Source: Dolichospermum planctonicum (GTDB taxonomy: Bacteria; Cyanobacteriota; Cyanobacteriia; Cyanobacteriales; Nostocaceae). From it: a DNA stretch of 55,750 bases. Positions within the stretch are counted from its first letter, which is position 1, and every line of letters begins with the position of its first letter. The translations under genes were made by a program, and so were the position numbers. The DNA is taken from contig NZ_BJCF01000030.1 of NCBI RefSeq assembly GCF_005402965.1, forward strand, positions 1 to 55,750, in the 5' to 3' direction. Below the pieces are notes generated by a model. It did no database searches, had not been told where the DNA came from, and was given only the letters and a program-made list of their open reading frames with translations. Shown piece by piece: positions 10,532-21,860 of this stretch.

Positions 10532-11876
10532 CTTCTTTGATTTCACCATTGGCAACTTTTACGTAATCAATTAATTCTTTATATATTAAAGATTTATCCG
10601 CCCAGGGTGTTTCATCCCAAAAATTAATATTGCTACAACAAAACGAAAGAATATCAAATAGTTCGCTGTTGATTTTGTTGACTACGGTTTCTTTTTGTTT
10701 GATTTTATTTATCTCTAAAATTGTTTGGTCAATCGCCTCTTGAATTATTGGGTTTTTAGGTAAAAGTCTCAGTGCCTTTAGTTGTTCTTGTCTAGCCATC
10801 AATTCAGGGCTATCCTGTGTTTCTACATTTGAATTTGTAATTGCATATTCCTTAATTTCCCTGTGCCGTTCTACTAAGGCTTGATCCACTGCCAAAATAA
10901 TATCTGGTAGATAGGTACTAATTTTGTTGCTACAAAAATCATTGCCCATGTTTTCATGTTTTTTGCAGCGGACTCTATATGTCGAATTTCGTTTCTTGCA
11001 AAAGCATTTGTAACAGCAGTCAGCGCAAATAATCTGCCCCGCTAGTGGGAAAATCTCTGTTTCTTTTTTATCCCTACCGTAGCTGTATTTAGATTTATTC
11101 TCGTCAAGTTTTCTAACTATGCGTTTGTATATATCCTCAGTAATCAAAGGTGGGTGAGTATCTTCATGAATATCCCAGTTCTCAGGTTGGTTTAAATTGC
11201 CTTTGATATTATAGGCGGTACACCCTCTTAGTACGGGGTTTAAAAGCCAGTAACGCAGTCCGGCAGCAGTCCACTTGAGATGATAAGTTTGCAGTAAATA
11301 TTGCGCCGTACTCCTCAATGTAGACCCATCACCGAGAAAATATTCAATGGTCTTGTGTGCGATCGCCCATTTACTAATTCCATTCATCTCAGATAAATCA
11401 GGAGCATACTTTTCATCCACGCGACAATACCCAAAAGGTGGACGGGGAGAAGCTTTTTTCTGCTCTCTAAAAAAGCTCATGCCATTTTTGATGCGATTAG
11501 CCAGTAGCCTAGATTCAAATTCAGCCAAACCAGCCATCTGATTCACAGAAAACCACCCAAAGGGGGAGGAGGGGTCAACAGGGGCATCCAAAACCGTGAG
11601 TTTGACGTGATACTCCTCAAAGATAGCGATCGCTTTGTGAATCCCCACCACGCTGCGTCCTAGTCGGTCAATTCTAGTGCAGATGACTTCAGTAATCTTC
11701 CCTTGTTTGCACTGAGCAATCATTTGATTAAATTCTTTTCTCTTGTCGCTGCGCCCGGACTCAACATCTGAGAAGATGACAATAGCCCCTGCCTTTTCTA
11801 CTCGTGCTGTTTGTTGCTCCAAAGCATTGCCTTCATCCTGTTCACGGGTGGAAACCCTCACATAACCTGCTTTCAT
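10515..11876 (-). CDS. XisF-type serine site-specific recombinase of nifH element 1
   Basis: The 453-aa product belongs to the large serine recombinases. The catalytic domain begins MKAGYVRVSTREQD with nucleophile Ser9, followed by the resolvase phrases VICTRIDRLGRS (about 63-74) and GLAEFESRLLANRIKNGM. A recombinase domain (about 145-250) precedes a zinc-ribbon-like Cys set (CADCCYKCFCKK, later CKKH and FCSNK) and a C-terminal coiled region. It resembles XisF of the fdxN element. Its start codon is about 35 bp from the right core repeat, so its promoter must lie at or beyond the junction with nifH. It is expected to excise element 1 in heterocysts. Confidence 0.9.
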   Translation of the reverse strand: MKAGYVRVSTREQDEGNALEQQTARVEKAGAIVIFSDVESGRSDKRKEFNQMIAQCKQGKITEVICTRIDRLGRSVVGIHKAIAIFEEYHVKLTVLDAPVDPSSPFGWFSVNQMAGLAEFESRLLANRIKNGMSFFREQKKASPRPPFGYCRVDEKYAPDLSEMNGISKWAIAHKTIEYFLGDGSTLRSTAQYLLQTYHLKWTAAGLRYWLLNPVLRGCTAYNIKGNLNQPENWDIHEDTHPPLITEDIYKRIVRKLDENKSKYSYGRDKKETEIFPLAGQIICADCCYKCFCKKRNSTYRVRCKKHENMGNDFCSNKISTYLPDIILAVDQALVERHREIKEYAITNSNVETQDSPELMARQEQLKALRLLPKNPIIQEAIDQTILEINKIKQKETVVNKINSELFDILSFCCSNINFWDETPWADKSLIYKELIDYVKVANGEIKEVKLRV

Positions 11877-11906
11877 GATTATTCCTCATACTGCCCATAT
11901 TGTTAA

Positions 11907-12832
<926 letters not shown>

Positions 12833-13411
12833 ATGTCACTTTTCAACCTACTACAGACGCTCATTTTTGGTATTCATAATCCTGAATTCGATGCAGCGCG
12901 AATAAATCATGACAGCTGGCCTCAAAGCGAATATTTTCAGGGTGAAAAGCCTTCAAAAGACCAATTGGAAAGGGATAAACAGATAACTTTTCAAAGAGCT
13001 TATCAATTGGGACAGAGTTTGAGAGCAGCTATCGAAGAACATTACTCTGCTCCAGAACAACAGCGAGTTACTGATAGTCTTATGAAAGTAATAGTATACC
13101 TTGGTAATAACGCCAGGATATTTCCTGATATGGGATCTGAGAATATCTGGTACACAGATTACCATGATCTAATTGAATTAGCGAAAGATATGGGCTTAGG
13201 AGATAAAACCTTACCTCACTGGCCTGAAGAATCAAATTTCTTTAATCGCTATCTAGAACTGACTAATTCTGATTTAGTTCAAATATTTCTGGGTTTTTTA
13301 GAAGCAGCTTTGCTTGATGAGTATAAATTTGGGGCAGATTTAGATAGCTGGGTTAGGTACTTATTAAGAGAAACCTTAAAATCGAGACAGCGTTTAGCTC
13401 ATGAACAATAG
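12833..13411 (+). CDS. Hypothetical protein, 192 aa
   Basis: ATG at 12833 opens a complete 192-codon frame. The predicted protein is soluble and acidic-to-neutral with no signal peptide or membrane segment. It contains aromatic-rich helical stretches such as NIWYTDYHDLIELAKDMG and LVQIFLGFLEAALLDE. I do not recognise a family. It is the first cargo gene of element 2, upstream of the restriction-modification gene and on the same strand, separated by about 145 bp. An accessory or regulatory role in that system is possible but unsupported. Confidence 0.6.
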   Translation: MSLFNLLQTLIFGIHNPEFDAARINHDSWPQSEYFQGEKPSKDQLERDKQITFQRAYQLGQSLRAAIEEHYSAPEQQRVTDSLMKVIVYLGNNARIFPDMGSENIWYTDYHDLIELAKDMGLGDKTLPHWPEESNFFNRYLELTNSDLVQIFLGFLEAALLDEYKFGADLDSWVRYLLRETLKSRQRLAHEQ

Positions 13412-13557
13412 ACATCTGGTGGTAATTAAATCTGCATAACCACCAAACCCTTGTAGGGACAATTCATAAATTGTCCCTAGGATAATTTTCACTCCTATCT
13501 AACTTACCGTAGCAAAAGTAAAATGTGGTAATATAACCACAAACTAGTTTTAATTAT

Positions 13558-15312
13558 ATGTCCAGTCTTAACCTCAAACCAACCCATAAACCTGTCAAGC
13601 AATATTACGAAGAATTAGAAAATTTCAAAAAACTGGGAGTTGTCCATGAAACTGCGGTAAAAGTGGCTTTTCAAAAGTTGCTTGAGTCTTGCTGTCAACA
13701 GTTTAAATGGACTCTAGTACAAGAATATGCGATTAAAAAACGAAAAAGAGTTGATGGGGCTTTAGTTGATAGTTATAACTTAGCTCGTGCTTATTGGGAA
13801 GCTAAAGACAGTAAAGATAATTTAAAAAAAGAAGTCCAGAAAAAACTAGCTATTGATTATCCCAAAGATAATATTATTTTTCAACAACCAGAAAGGGCAA
13901 TTCTTTACCAAGATGGTAAATTGGTAATGGATGAAGATATTACCAAACCCCAAAACTTAGTAGATGTATTACGACAACTTTTTGAATATCGTCCTCCCGC
14001 AATTGAACAATGGGAAAAAGCCGCTGATGAGTTTGGACTGCGAGTAGAAGAACACGCAACTGCATTATTAAGATTAATTAAAGAACAAAGCCAGAAAAAT
14101 AAAAAATTTATTGATGCTTTTGCCGAATTTTTCAAACTTTGTCGTCAATCAATTAATCCTAATATTGCAGAAGCAGCGGTTGAGGAAATGTTAATTCAAC
14201 ATTTATTAACTGAGCGCATTTTTAGAAATGTGTTTAATAATCCTGATTTTGCTCAACGCAATATCATCGCTGTGGAAATTGAAAAAGTAATTAATGCTTT
14301 AACTTCTAAATCCTTTAGTCGCAGTCATTTTTTAAGTAGTTTAGATCGGTTTTATGGTGCAATTGAAGAAACCGCAGCAACCATTGATGATTTTTCCCAA
14401 AAACAGGATTTTCTCAATAAAATTTATGAGCGCTTTTTTCAAGGTTTTTCCGTAAAAGTTGCCGATACCCACGGAATTGTTTATACTCCTCAACCGATTG
14501 TTAATTTTATGGTCAAAAGTGTTGAGAATATTTTACAAAAAGAGTTTGGTAAATCCTTAATTGATAAAGGTGTCCATATTCTTGACCCTTTTGTGGGAAC
14601 AGGTAATTTTATTATTAGAATAATGCGAGAAATAGCGGAAATTCAAAAATCAGCTTTACCTTATAAATATGAACATGAATTACATTGTAATGAAGTGATG
14701 TTATTACCTTATTATATTGCTTCTATGAATATTGAGCATGAGTATTTTGAGCAAGCAGGAGAATATAAATCTTTTGAGGGTATTTGTTTAGTTGATACCT
14801 TTGAAGATCAAAATATTCAACAATTGGATTTATTTAGTCCAGATAACATGAAACGAGTAGAAAAACAAAGGAAATCTGATATTTTTGTGATTATTGGTAA
14901 TCCTCCTTATAATGCAGGACAATTGAATGAAAATGATAATAATAAAAATAGGAAATATACTACAAAGGATAAAACAGGTATAGATGATCGTGTGTCTGCA
15001 ACCTACGCAAAAGCATCAAAAGCAACATTAAAAAATAAATTATCAGATCCTTATGTGAAAGCAATTCGTTGGGCAAGTGATAGAATCAAAGAAGAGGGTA
15101 TTATTGCTTTTGTCACTAATAACAGTTTTATTGAACAAATCGCTTTTGATGGCATGAGACAGGAATTAGAAAAACATTTTGATCAAATTTACGTATTTGA
15201 TTTAGGGGGTAATGTTCGCAAAAATCCTAAACTGTCAGGTACAACTCATAATGTATTTGGTATTCAGGTGGGAGTGAGTGTTAATATATTAGTCAAGAAA
15301 CAAACTAGGTGA
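13558..15312 (+). pseudogene. Type ISP-like restriction-modification enzyme, N-terminal fragment (584 codons)
   Basis: The fragment reads as the front of a single-chain restriction-modification protein. The N-terminal nuclease-like region (about 1-120) includes AYWEAKDSKDN. A helical spacer precedes an N6-adenine methyltransferase domain with motif I DPFVGTGNFIIRIM (about 343-356) and motif IV GNPPYN (about 449-454). The frame ends in TGA just after NILVKKQTR, where homologues continue into the target-recognition half. That missing half lies at 15952-17277, beyond a toxin-antitoxin pair. It is probably non-functional as a restriction enzyme, though methyltransferase motifs are intact. Confidence 0.8.
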
Positions 15313-15391
15313 TTTTATGCTAAAATCAAATTAATATTGATGATCTAAATTAGGAATTATTCTCAGTTCAACAGTAGATAAGGAGATAAAA

Positions 15392-15649
15392 ATGCAAATC
15401 GTCGTCAAACCAGAACAAGAAAAATTCATTCTTCAAAAACTACAACAAGGTAAGTATCATAGTGTGGATGAGTTATTAGCAGTAGCTTTTCAACTGTTAG
15501 AACAACATGATCTTAAAGAAAAGCAACTGAGTGAACTAAGACGAAAACTCATGGACGGAACACAACAACTTCATGAGGGGAAAGTAGTTGAAGGTGAATT
15601 AGTTTTCCAACAACTACAAGAAAAGTTAAAGCAAATGGGACAGGGTTAA
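15392..15649 (+). CDS. ParD/RelB-like antitoxin (85 aa)
   Basis: The small product (QIVVKPEQEKFILQKLQQGK, SVDELLAVAFQLLEQ) has the ribbon-helix-helix look of ParD-type antitoxins in cyanobacteria, followed by a helical tail that would bind the toxin. A Shine-Dalgarno-like aaggag lies at 15379-15384. The broken ParE-type toxin gene starts at 15652, directly behind it. The pair sits exactly between the two halves of the restriction-modification gene. Confidence 0.75.
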   Translation: MQIVVKPEQEKFILQKLQQGKYHSVDELLAVAFQLLEQHDLKEKQLSELRRKLMDGTQQLHEGKVVEGELVFQQLQEKLKQMGQG

Positions 15650-15651
15650 AA

Positions 15652-15955
15652 ATGGGTAATTATTTTTTCTCTCAACTTGCGGTGAAAGACCTCAATCAAA
15701 TTTGTGAATTTATCGGACAAACCAATATTAAAGCCGCGAGTAAACTTTTTGATACTATTCGGGAAAAATGTAAGTTAGTCTTTTCCTAGCATGGGAAAAG
15801 ATTATTCTGAGATTTTATCAAATTTACGTGGGTTTATTGTTGATGATTATATTATTTTTTATTATCCCCTAGAAAATGGAATTGAAATTGTCCGTGTTGT
15901 TTATGGAAAAAGAGATTTAAACGCTGTATTTGAAGAATTTGGAAAACAAGAATGA
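15652..15955 (+). pseudogene. ParE/RelE-type toxin, frameshifted
   Basis: ATG at 15652 reads MGNYFFSQLAVKDLNQICEF... then hits a stop at about 15787. Shifting frame by one base at the run tttt (15781-15784) continues as PSMGKDYSEILSNLRGF, VDDYIIFYYPLENGIEIV and VYGKRDLNAVFEEF, the normal ParE core and C-terminus. One extra T in a homopolymer therefore kills the toxin while the antitoxin stays open. It could be a sequencing error, but other toxins in the elements are broken too. The TGA overlaps the next ATG (ATGA). Confidence 0.85.
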
Positions 15956-17277
15956 AAAAAGCTAAAATATACTATGCGCGAATGGATGAATTTTGGACAA
16001 AGGAAGAAAAGTTAAAATATTTAGAAAACCTTAACTGGTATGATGTTGATTGGCAAGAAATTAAACCAGATAAAAATAATAATTGGTTAACAGACGGTTT
16101 AGAAAATGATTTTGATAATTTTATAGCAATTGGATCAAAAGAAGTCAAAAAGCAAAAAGACCCAAATCCACAAGTTATTTTTAAGCTATTTAGTTTAGGT
16201 GTAGCATCTAATCGAGATGAATGGGTTTTCTCTTTTTGTGATAATGATTTACAGGATAAAATAAAAACATTTATTCAAAACTATAATATTGAAGTAAGTA
16301 GATACTTTCAACAGCCATCAAAACCTGATATTGAAACTTTTATAGATACTGATTCGAGCTTTATAAAGTGGACAGATAGACTTAAATTAGCTTTAGAAAG
16401 AAAAGAGTTTCTTTTATTTGATAATTTAAAAATTCGGAATTGTTTTTATCGCCCCTTTATTAAACAATATATTTATTTTGATCATCTACTAAATCAACGT
16501 AGATACCAACAGCATATAATCTTCCCAACACCTGAAACTGAAAAAGAAAATCAGGTAATTTGGATCAAAGTTGGAACTGAAATTCCTATGTTTGCCCTTA
16601 GTATTAATTATATTCCTGATCTATTACCTCAAGGTGGTTCACAATGTTTCCCATTCTACACTTACAATGAAGACGGAACAAACCGCCAAGAAAATATCAC
16701 AGATTGGGCATTAAAACAATATCAAAACCATTACCAAGATACTACAATCACTAAATGGGATATCTTCTATTATATCTATGCAGTGCTACATCATCCCCAC
16801 TACCGGGAACGCTACACAGCCAACCTGAAAAGAGAACTTCCCCGCATTCCCTTTGCGCCCCAATTTCATCCTTTTGTCATAGCCGGAAAACGACTAGCAG
16901 AAATTCATATTAACTATGAAAAACAACCAGAATATCACCTGAAACACCTAGAAAATAAAGACTTACCCATTGATTGGCGTGTAGAAAAAATGCGCCTATC
17001 TAAAGATAAAACCCAAATCAAATATAACGACTTTCTCACCTTAACAGGTATACCATCAGCAGTATTTTTATATCGTTTAGGCAACCGTTCGGCCTTAGAT
17101 TGGATAATAGATCAATATCAAGTTACCACAGATAAGCGCAGTGAAATTACAAATGATCCTAATCGTCTTGATGATGAACAATATATTGTCAGGTTAATTA
17201 AACAGATAATTACTGTGAGTTTAGAGACGGTAGAAATCGTTAATAATTTACCAGATTTGGGATTACCAAAAGATTGA
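15952..17277 (+). pseudogene. Type ISP-like restriction-modification enzyme, C-terminal fragment (441 codons)
   Basis: The frame begins KKAKIYYARMDEFWTKEEK, which continues the methyltransferase where 13558-15312 stops, and runs through the target-recognition region (phrases CFYRPFIKQYIYFDHLLNQR, YIYAVLHHPHYRERY, RIPFAPQFHPF). It carries neither catalytic methyltransferase motifs nor the nuclease. The ATG overlaps the broken toxin stop as ATGA, so it might be translated by coupling, giving a split protein with the N-terminal half. I consider it a disrupted gene. Confidence 0.78.
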
Positions 17278-17286
17278 TAAGTACCA

Positions 17287-17319
17287 AGATCCCCGACTTC
17301 TTGAATGAGTCAGGGATCT
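17287..17319. terminator. Hairpin downstream of the restriction-modification fragment
   Basis: The arms agatcccc-gact and agtc-agggatct pair across a ttcttgaatg loop. No clean T-run follows on the plus strand (tattgttg), so it may be a repeat of the kind also seen at 27317-27347 and near 29045 rather than a strict terminator. Confidence 0.45.
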
Positions 17320-17405
17320 ATTGTTGTATGAAGATATTATTTTTTTGATGTTGTGGGTTGTCGAAATGCGATAAAAACGGTATAATACTTATATTCTCAA
17401 GGATA

Positions 17406-17636
17406 ATGCTCATGGAAATCCAAGAACTTAAAACTCTTATTCAAGAAACTGTAAGAGAAACAATGCTAGAAGTATTAAAGAAAGAAAGACTTGCTCTTTG
17501 TTTGGCTTTGATACCTCGTGTTAGTGACAAAGAAATGCAGGAAATTCAAGAACAATTTGGATCACCTTCAGATTATGATCAAGATGATTTTATCAATATG
17601 ACAGATTGGGTGCGAAATGGAACTAAACTTCAGTAA
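17406..17636 (+). CDS. Putative antitoxin, 76 aa
   Basis: The start at 17406 follows an aagga; the frame can be extended upstream but the sequence there looks non-coding. The product (ELKTLIQETVRETMLEVLKK, then VSDKEMQEIQEQFG, then DFINMTDWVRNG) is helical and acidic. Its end overlaps the following toxin frame by 20 bp, a typical antitoxin-toxin arrangement. I do not recognise the exact family; the role rests on context. Confidence 0.6.
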   Translation: MLMEIQELKTLIQETVRETMLEVLKKERLALCLALIPRVSDKEMQEIQEQFGSPSDYDQDDFINMTDWVRNGTKLQ

Positions 17637-17898
17637 AAATGCGCTGAAATTTCTCAAGAAACTTTGAGATAAAGATACAGAAAAAGTACGTAATAAGATA
17701 TTGCAATTGTTAAATTCAGTTGAAGAATCTGGTTTAGTACCATCTGGAGAACTTGATATAAAAACATTAGAAGGAGAATGGCAAGGTTTTTTAAGAATGC
17801 GGGTAGGTAAAATTAGGATTATTTTTACAGTGGATATAGAACAAGATGAACTACAAATTTATGAAATAGGCTTTAGAGGTGATATTTATAAAACTTAA
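17617..17898 (+). pseudogene. RelE/ParE-superfamily toxin with in-frame nonsense codon
   Basis: ATG at 17617 reads MELNFSKNALKFLKKL, then TGA at 17665-17667, then continues in the same frame DKDTEKVRNKILQLLNSVEE, LRMRVGKIRIIFTVDI and YEIGFRGDIYK. The core strand pattern RMRVGKIRIIFTV is typical of RelE-like mRNA interferases. A single C-to-T change (CGA to TGA) would explain the stop. A TTG at 17701 could start a shortened product without the N-terminal helices. It is the second inactivated toxin in element 2. Confidence 0.78.
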
Positions 17899-17953
17899 AA
17901 AATAAAACTTAAAAATATCAAGAAAAATTAAATCCTATACAACAAGGTTAAAA

Positions 17954-18169
17954 ATGAAAAACTCAATTCCTAATCACTTCACTATTGAAGTAGAACAAGA
18001 AGAAGATGGACATTGGATAGCAGAAATTTTAGAAATTCCCGGTGTTTTATCTTATGGTTTAACTCAACAACAAGCAATATTTAATGTACAAGCATTAGCT
18101 TTGCGTGTAATTGCTGATAAACTGGAACATGGGGAAATAAATTTAGGTTTAAAAAGTCTCACCTTTTAA
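17954..18169 (+). CDS. HicB-like antitoxin (71 aa)
   Basis: The product (FTIEVEQEEDGHWIAEILEI, PGVLSYGLTQQQAIFNVQ) has the partial RNase H-like fold sequence of HicB: a beta strand, the ED/DGxW turn and the PGV-x-YG-x-T motif. No HicA toxin lies next to it. Instead a truncated HigB fragment follows, so this appears to be an orphan antitoxin joined to another locus by rearrangement. Confidence 0.75.
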   Translation: MKNSIPNHFTIEVEQEEDGHWIAEILEIPGVLSYGLTQQQAIFNVQALALRVIADKLEHGEINLGLKSLTF

Positions 18170-18284
18170 TATTGGTGGTAACAAAGTTAGACTAATTGCA
18201 GCAATTCATTATAACCGCCAAAAAATCTATATCCGTGCTGTGCTAACACATTCAGAATATGATGAAGGAAAGTGGAAAGAATAA
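18165..18284 (+). pseudogene. HigB-type toxin, C-terminal remnant
   Basis: The frame reads FNIGGNKVRLIAAIHYNR, then IYIRAVLTHSEYDEGKWKE, then stop. This matches the last 35-40 residues of cyanobacterial HigB mRNA interferases. The N-terminal half and the start codon are missing; the hicB-like gene abuts it. Its TAA overlaps the higA ATG (TAATG), the natural junction of the operon, so a deletion fused the two loci. Confidence 0.8.
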
Positions 18285-18514
18285 TGCAAACTTTAAACCT
18301 TGAACAAACCATTAATGCTTGGTCATCCATTGCGGAAAACGTCTTTGTTCCTCACACAGAGCAGGAATATGAACACTTAGTTGATATACTAGATTCTCTG
18401 ATAGATCAAGTTGGTGAAGATGAAAACCATCCTCTTGCATCCCTCATGGAAGTCATCGGAGTTTTAATTGAAAACTATGAAAATGAACATATTCCTGAAC
18501 TAGAAGAAGAGTAA
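18284..18514 (+). CDS. HigA-type antitoxin (76 aa)
   Basis: The product (MQTLNLEQTINAWSSIAENV, PHTEQEYEHLVDILDSLIDQ, GEDENHPLASLMEVIG) matches the short HigA antitoxins paired with HigB in cyanobacteria. The start at 18284 overlaps the toxin remnant stop, so the start is fixed by the junction. The reading frame is complete although its toxin is truncated. Confidence 0.78.
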   Translation: MQTLNLEQTINAWSSIAENVFVPHTEQEYEHLVDILDSLIDQVGEDENHPLASLMEVIGVLIENYENEHIPELEEE

Positions 18515-18518
18515 CTAA

Positions 18519-18581
18519 ATGAATTATCATTACAGTATATTAATTCAGTGGTCAGATGAAGATCAAAAATATGTAGTCAGT
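18519..18581 (+). pseudogene. HicB-like antitoxin, 5' remnant
   Basis: ATG at 18519 reads MNYHYSILIQWSDEDQKYVV, the usual first 20 residues of a HicB-type protein. It then runs into the intergenic repeat gcgcctctgcatctctgcgt and loses homology. A MITE follows 37 bp later. Confidence 0.7.
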
Positions 18582-18617
18582 GCGCCTCTGCATCTCTGCG
18601 TGAGGCTAACTGTTATC

Positions 18618-18726
18618 TTACAGCAGTTTCCGACATTATGAAGTACAGATATTAATAATAAAACTCTTGTGGTGCGGGCAAGATGCCCGCAAAAAGCCTA
18701 CCTCATGAAGATGAAATCTGCTGTAA
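18618..18726 (+). repeat. 109-bp MITE-like repeat, copy 2
   Basis: TTAcagcag...ctgctgTAA ends with the same internal hairpin (gcgggcaagatgcccgc) as copy 1, in the same orientation. The right 25 bp differ from copies 1 and 3. The element overlaps the last eight codons of the tyrosine recombinase gene on the other strand and supplies its stop codon. Confidence 0.85.
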
Positions 18727-20145
18727 CTCAATTTTCATCAAACTGTGTCCCATTTGTAACTTCAATCGTTCATTCTCAATTCTTAACCGATCATTTTCCC
18801 TTTCAAGGTCAATAACCATCTCTTGTAACTCTTCCACCTTTGACTTCTTTTTAATAGCTTCCTCAATAGCCACATTGCGATTTTCTAAACTAAACCACTT
18901 CTGATAAATTGAAGTGTGCATATTCACCGAATGACCCAAATTATCAGCCGCAGCTTTAATAGGAATCCCCATCAAATGCGCTCGAATTGCCCAAGCATGA
19001 CGTAAATCATAGGGTTGAAAAGGAATCTCTACAAATCTAAACCATCTATCTGTACCATGTCGCACAGCATTAATTTGTTTACTGGTAATTTTATCTGCAA
19101 TCTTTGTTTTTAATAACTCAATTGCTTCCCGATCAGTCTTTAAATTAAAACTCTCAATCCAACGGGGATATAATGGTAATGCTTCCCTCTCACCTGTTTT
19201 ACATTCTTCATTTACCCGCCATGTATTCATGGTATTATCAGATGATAACCACCAATCTAAATCAGGGTTAACAAAAATTTCTAATGGTCTTAATCCATAA
19301 GTTGCTAACATTCCATATACCCATCTCCATAATTTCCAATTATTCCGATCTTCCCTATTTATTAACTTAGTAGGACGGTTCGAAGCATAGTTTTCAAACC
19401 TTAAATATTCCTTCTCAACCTCTAAATCTGTTGGGATATCCCGCTTTCTTTTAGCAGTAGATTGGATTTTAAAATTATTTAATACTGGAACTTCTAAACC
19501 AGAACATTTACATAACACCCGAATCACTTTAATTAACTCGTTTTTGACACTATCAGATGATGGGCAAAATTTAACAGCTTCAATAAAATTAGCATTGATT
19601 GCTAGTTTATCTTTAGGTAAATGCTTTTGGGCAATATATAGATAACTATTAAAAGTATTTTCACTTTTTAGAGTACGTTTTCTAGTTTGAAAATAGTTTT
19701 TTTCAAAATTTATAATTAGGTCACTAATATTTTGTAAATTGGCTTTAATCCTGGTTTTTCCTAAATATTTATCCGTCCATTGAAATTGTTTTCTAGCTAT
19801 CAACTTTCCTAGTTCATAAGCCTCCTCTTCTGCGGTATTTAAACCATCAAAATTAAAGGGAATACCCAAAGAAATATCATATTGTTTTGTACCGCTACCG
19901 TTTTTATCAATATCCCCTGGCTTAATAGGTAGGGTACTTCTCAACTGTAAGCAATTACCAGATTTTCGGATATAAACACAAACCTTAGCAGCTTTTAGTC
20001 TAGTATTTACCGCCTTTAATTCCGTCCGTAACTTAGTTTTGATGTAAATTTCTTGGTCATTTACTGCTTGCATTCTACCTAAATATCCCCCGTCGGTCAT
20101 AGCTGTTGGTTGAAAATTGGTAAATGCTTCCTGTGATCTGTTCAT
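18703..20145 (-). CDS. XisA/XisC-type tyrosine recombinase of nifH element 2
   Basis: The 480-aa product has catalytic residues in the expected places: Arg286 in YGLRPLEIF, His383 and Arg388 region in DLRHAWAIRAH, His405 in LGHSVNMH and the nucleophile Tyr414 in TSIYQKW. The C-terminus (about 435-470) is a coiled coil. The family excises nifD and hupL elements in Anabaena. Its start is 109 bp inside the right core repeat and transcription runs into the element. Its last residues (LQQISSS) and stop codon are read from MITE copy 2, so the native C-terminus has been replaced. It is close to the recombinases of elements 3 and 4. Confidence 0.93.
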   Translation of the reverse strand: MNRSQEAFTNFQPTAMTDGGYLGRMQAVNDQEIYIKTKLRTELKAVNTRLKAAKVCVYIRKSGNCLQLRSTLPIKPGDIDKNGSGTKQYDISLGIPFNFDGLNTAEEEAYELGKLIARKQFQWTDKYLGKTRIKANLQNISDLIINFEKNYFQTRKRTLKSENTFNSYLYIAQKHLPKDKLAINANFIEAVKFCPSSDSVKNELIKVIRVLCKCSGLEVPVLNNFKIQSTAKRKRDIPTDLEVEKEYLRFENYASNRPTKLINREDRNNWKLWRWVYGMLATYGLRPLEIFVNPDLDWWLSSDNTMNTWRVNEECKTGEREALPLYPRWIESFNLKTDREAIELLKTKIADKITSKQINAVRHGTDRWFRFVEIPFQPYDLRHAWAIRAHLMGIPIKAAADNLGHSVNMHTSIYQKWFSLENRNVAIEEAIKKKSKVEELQEMVIDLERENDRLRIENERLKLQMGHSLMKIELQQISSS

Positions 20146-20216
20146 ACCCTAGATTTACCCTAATAAAAAAACTGTCCATTTCTGACAATGATCGCAGTAA
20201 ACATTGTAGAAAATAA

Positions 20217-20717
<501 letters not shown>

Positions 20718-20848
20718 TATTTAGTAATTGAGGAATAGGAAAAAGGAAAACTCTACATTACCTCCTTTTTACCTTCCTTTCTGCCCTTGGGGATTAATTT
20801 CCCCATCCCTACCCAATTAATATCTTTAAAAGCCAGAAGAGGCCAGAC

Positions 20849-21750
20849 ATGACAGTTCCAGACAACAAGAAGATTGTTGAAGAAAGAAAAGAGCTAATTA
20901 AAGAAGTTCTCAAAGCTTACCCCGAAAAAGCTGCTAAAAAGCGCGAGAAGCACTTAAACGTTCACGAAGAAGGTAAAACAGATTGTGGTGTTAAATCTAA
21001 CATCAAATCCTTACCCGGTGTAATGACCGCCCGTGGTTGTGCTTACGCAGGTTCTAAAGGTGTGGTTTGGGGTCCTATCAAGGACATGATCCACATCAGC
21101 CACGGTCCTGTAGGTTGCGGTTATTGGTCTTGGTCTGGTCGTCGTAACTACTACTTAGGTACAACAGGTGTTGATACCTTCGGTACTATGCACTTCACCT
21201 CCGACTTCCAAGAACGGGACATCGTATTTGGTGGTGACAAGAAACTCACTAAATTAATTGAAGAATTAGATGTATTATTCCCCTTAAATCGCGGGGTTTC
21301 TATTCAATCTGAATGTCCTATCGGTTTGATTGGTGATGACATCGAAGCAGTAGCTAAGAAGACATCTAAAACCATCGGTAAGCCAGTTATTCCTGTACGT
21401 TGCGAAGGTTTCCGTGGTGTGTCTCAATCATTAGGACACCACATTGCTAACGACATGATTCGTGACTGGGTATTCCCCAGAGCAGATCAAGGCAAGAAAG
21501 ACGGTACACTCAAGTTTGAAGGTACTCCCTATGACGTAGCCATCATTGGTGACTATAACATCGGTGGTGACGCTTGGGCCAGCCGGATCTTATTAGAAGA
21601 AATCGGTTTGCGTGTTGTTGCACAATGGTCTGGTGACGGTACAATCAACGAAATGTTGATGACACCAAACGTGAAGATGAACCTCATCCACTGCTATCGT
21701 TCTATGAACTATATCAGCCGTCACATGGAAGAGGCTTATGGTATTCCCTG
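20849..21750 (+). CDS. nifD: nifD segment 1 of 3 (nitrogenase MoFe protein alpha subunit, residues 1-301)
   Basis: It encodes the N-terminal 60 percent of NifD. P-cluster cysteines are seen in [21 protein letters not shown] and [12 protein letters not shown]. The FeMo-cofactor ligand is Cys282 in [11 protein letters not shown]. The cut lies in the Trp301 codon (tg|g); unexcised reading goes CLNYDNVS and stops at 21775. Segments 20849-21750, 23572-24032 and 38766-38905 join to 1,503 nt and 500 aa. NifD forms the alpha2beta2 MoFe protein with NifK. Confidence 0.97.
21742..21750 (+). repeat. Left core repeat of nifD element 3
   Basis: The sequence tattccctg is identical to 23563-23571 and encodes Gly-Ile-Pro-Trp of NifD across the junction. 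Confidence 0.9.
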
Positions 21751-21860
21751 TCTAAACTATGATAATGTGTCTTAAATCTACCAGAATTTAGTCTATATAT
21801 AACTTTGTTTAATTTGCTCATTGTTCTAAATGGACTCAATTTTAATCCAAATTTAAGATA

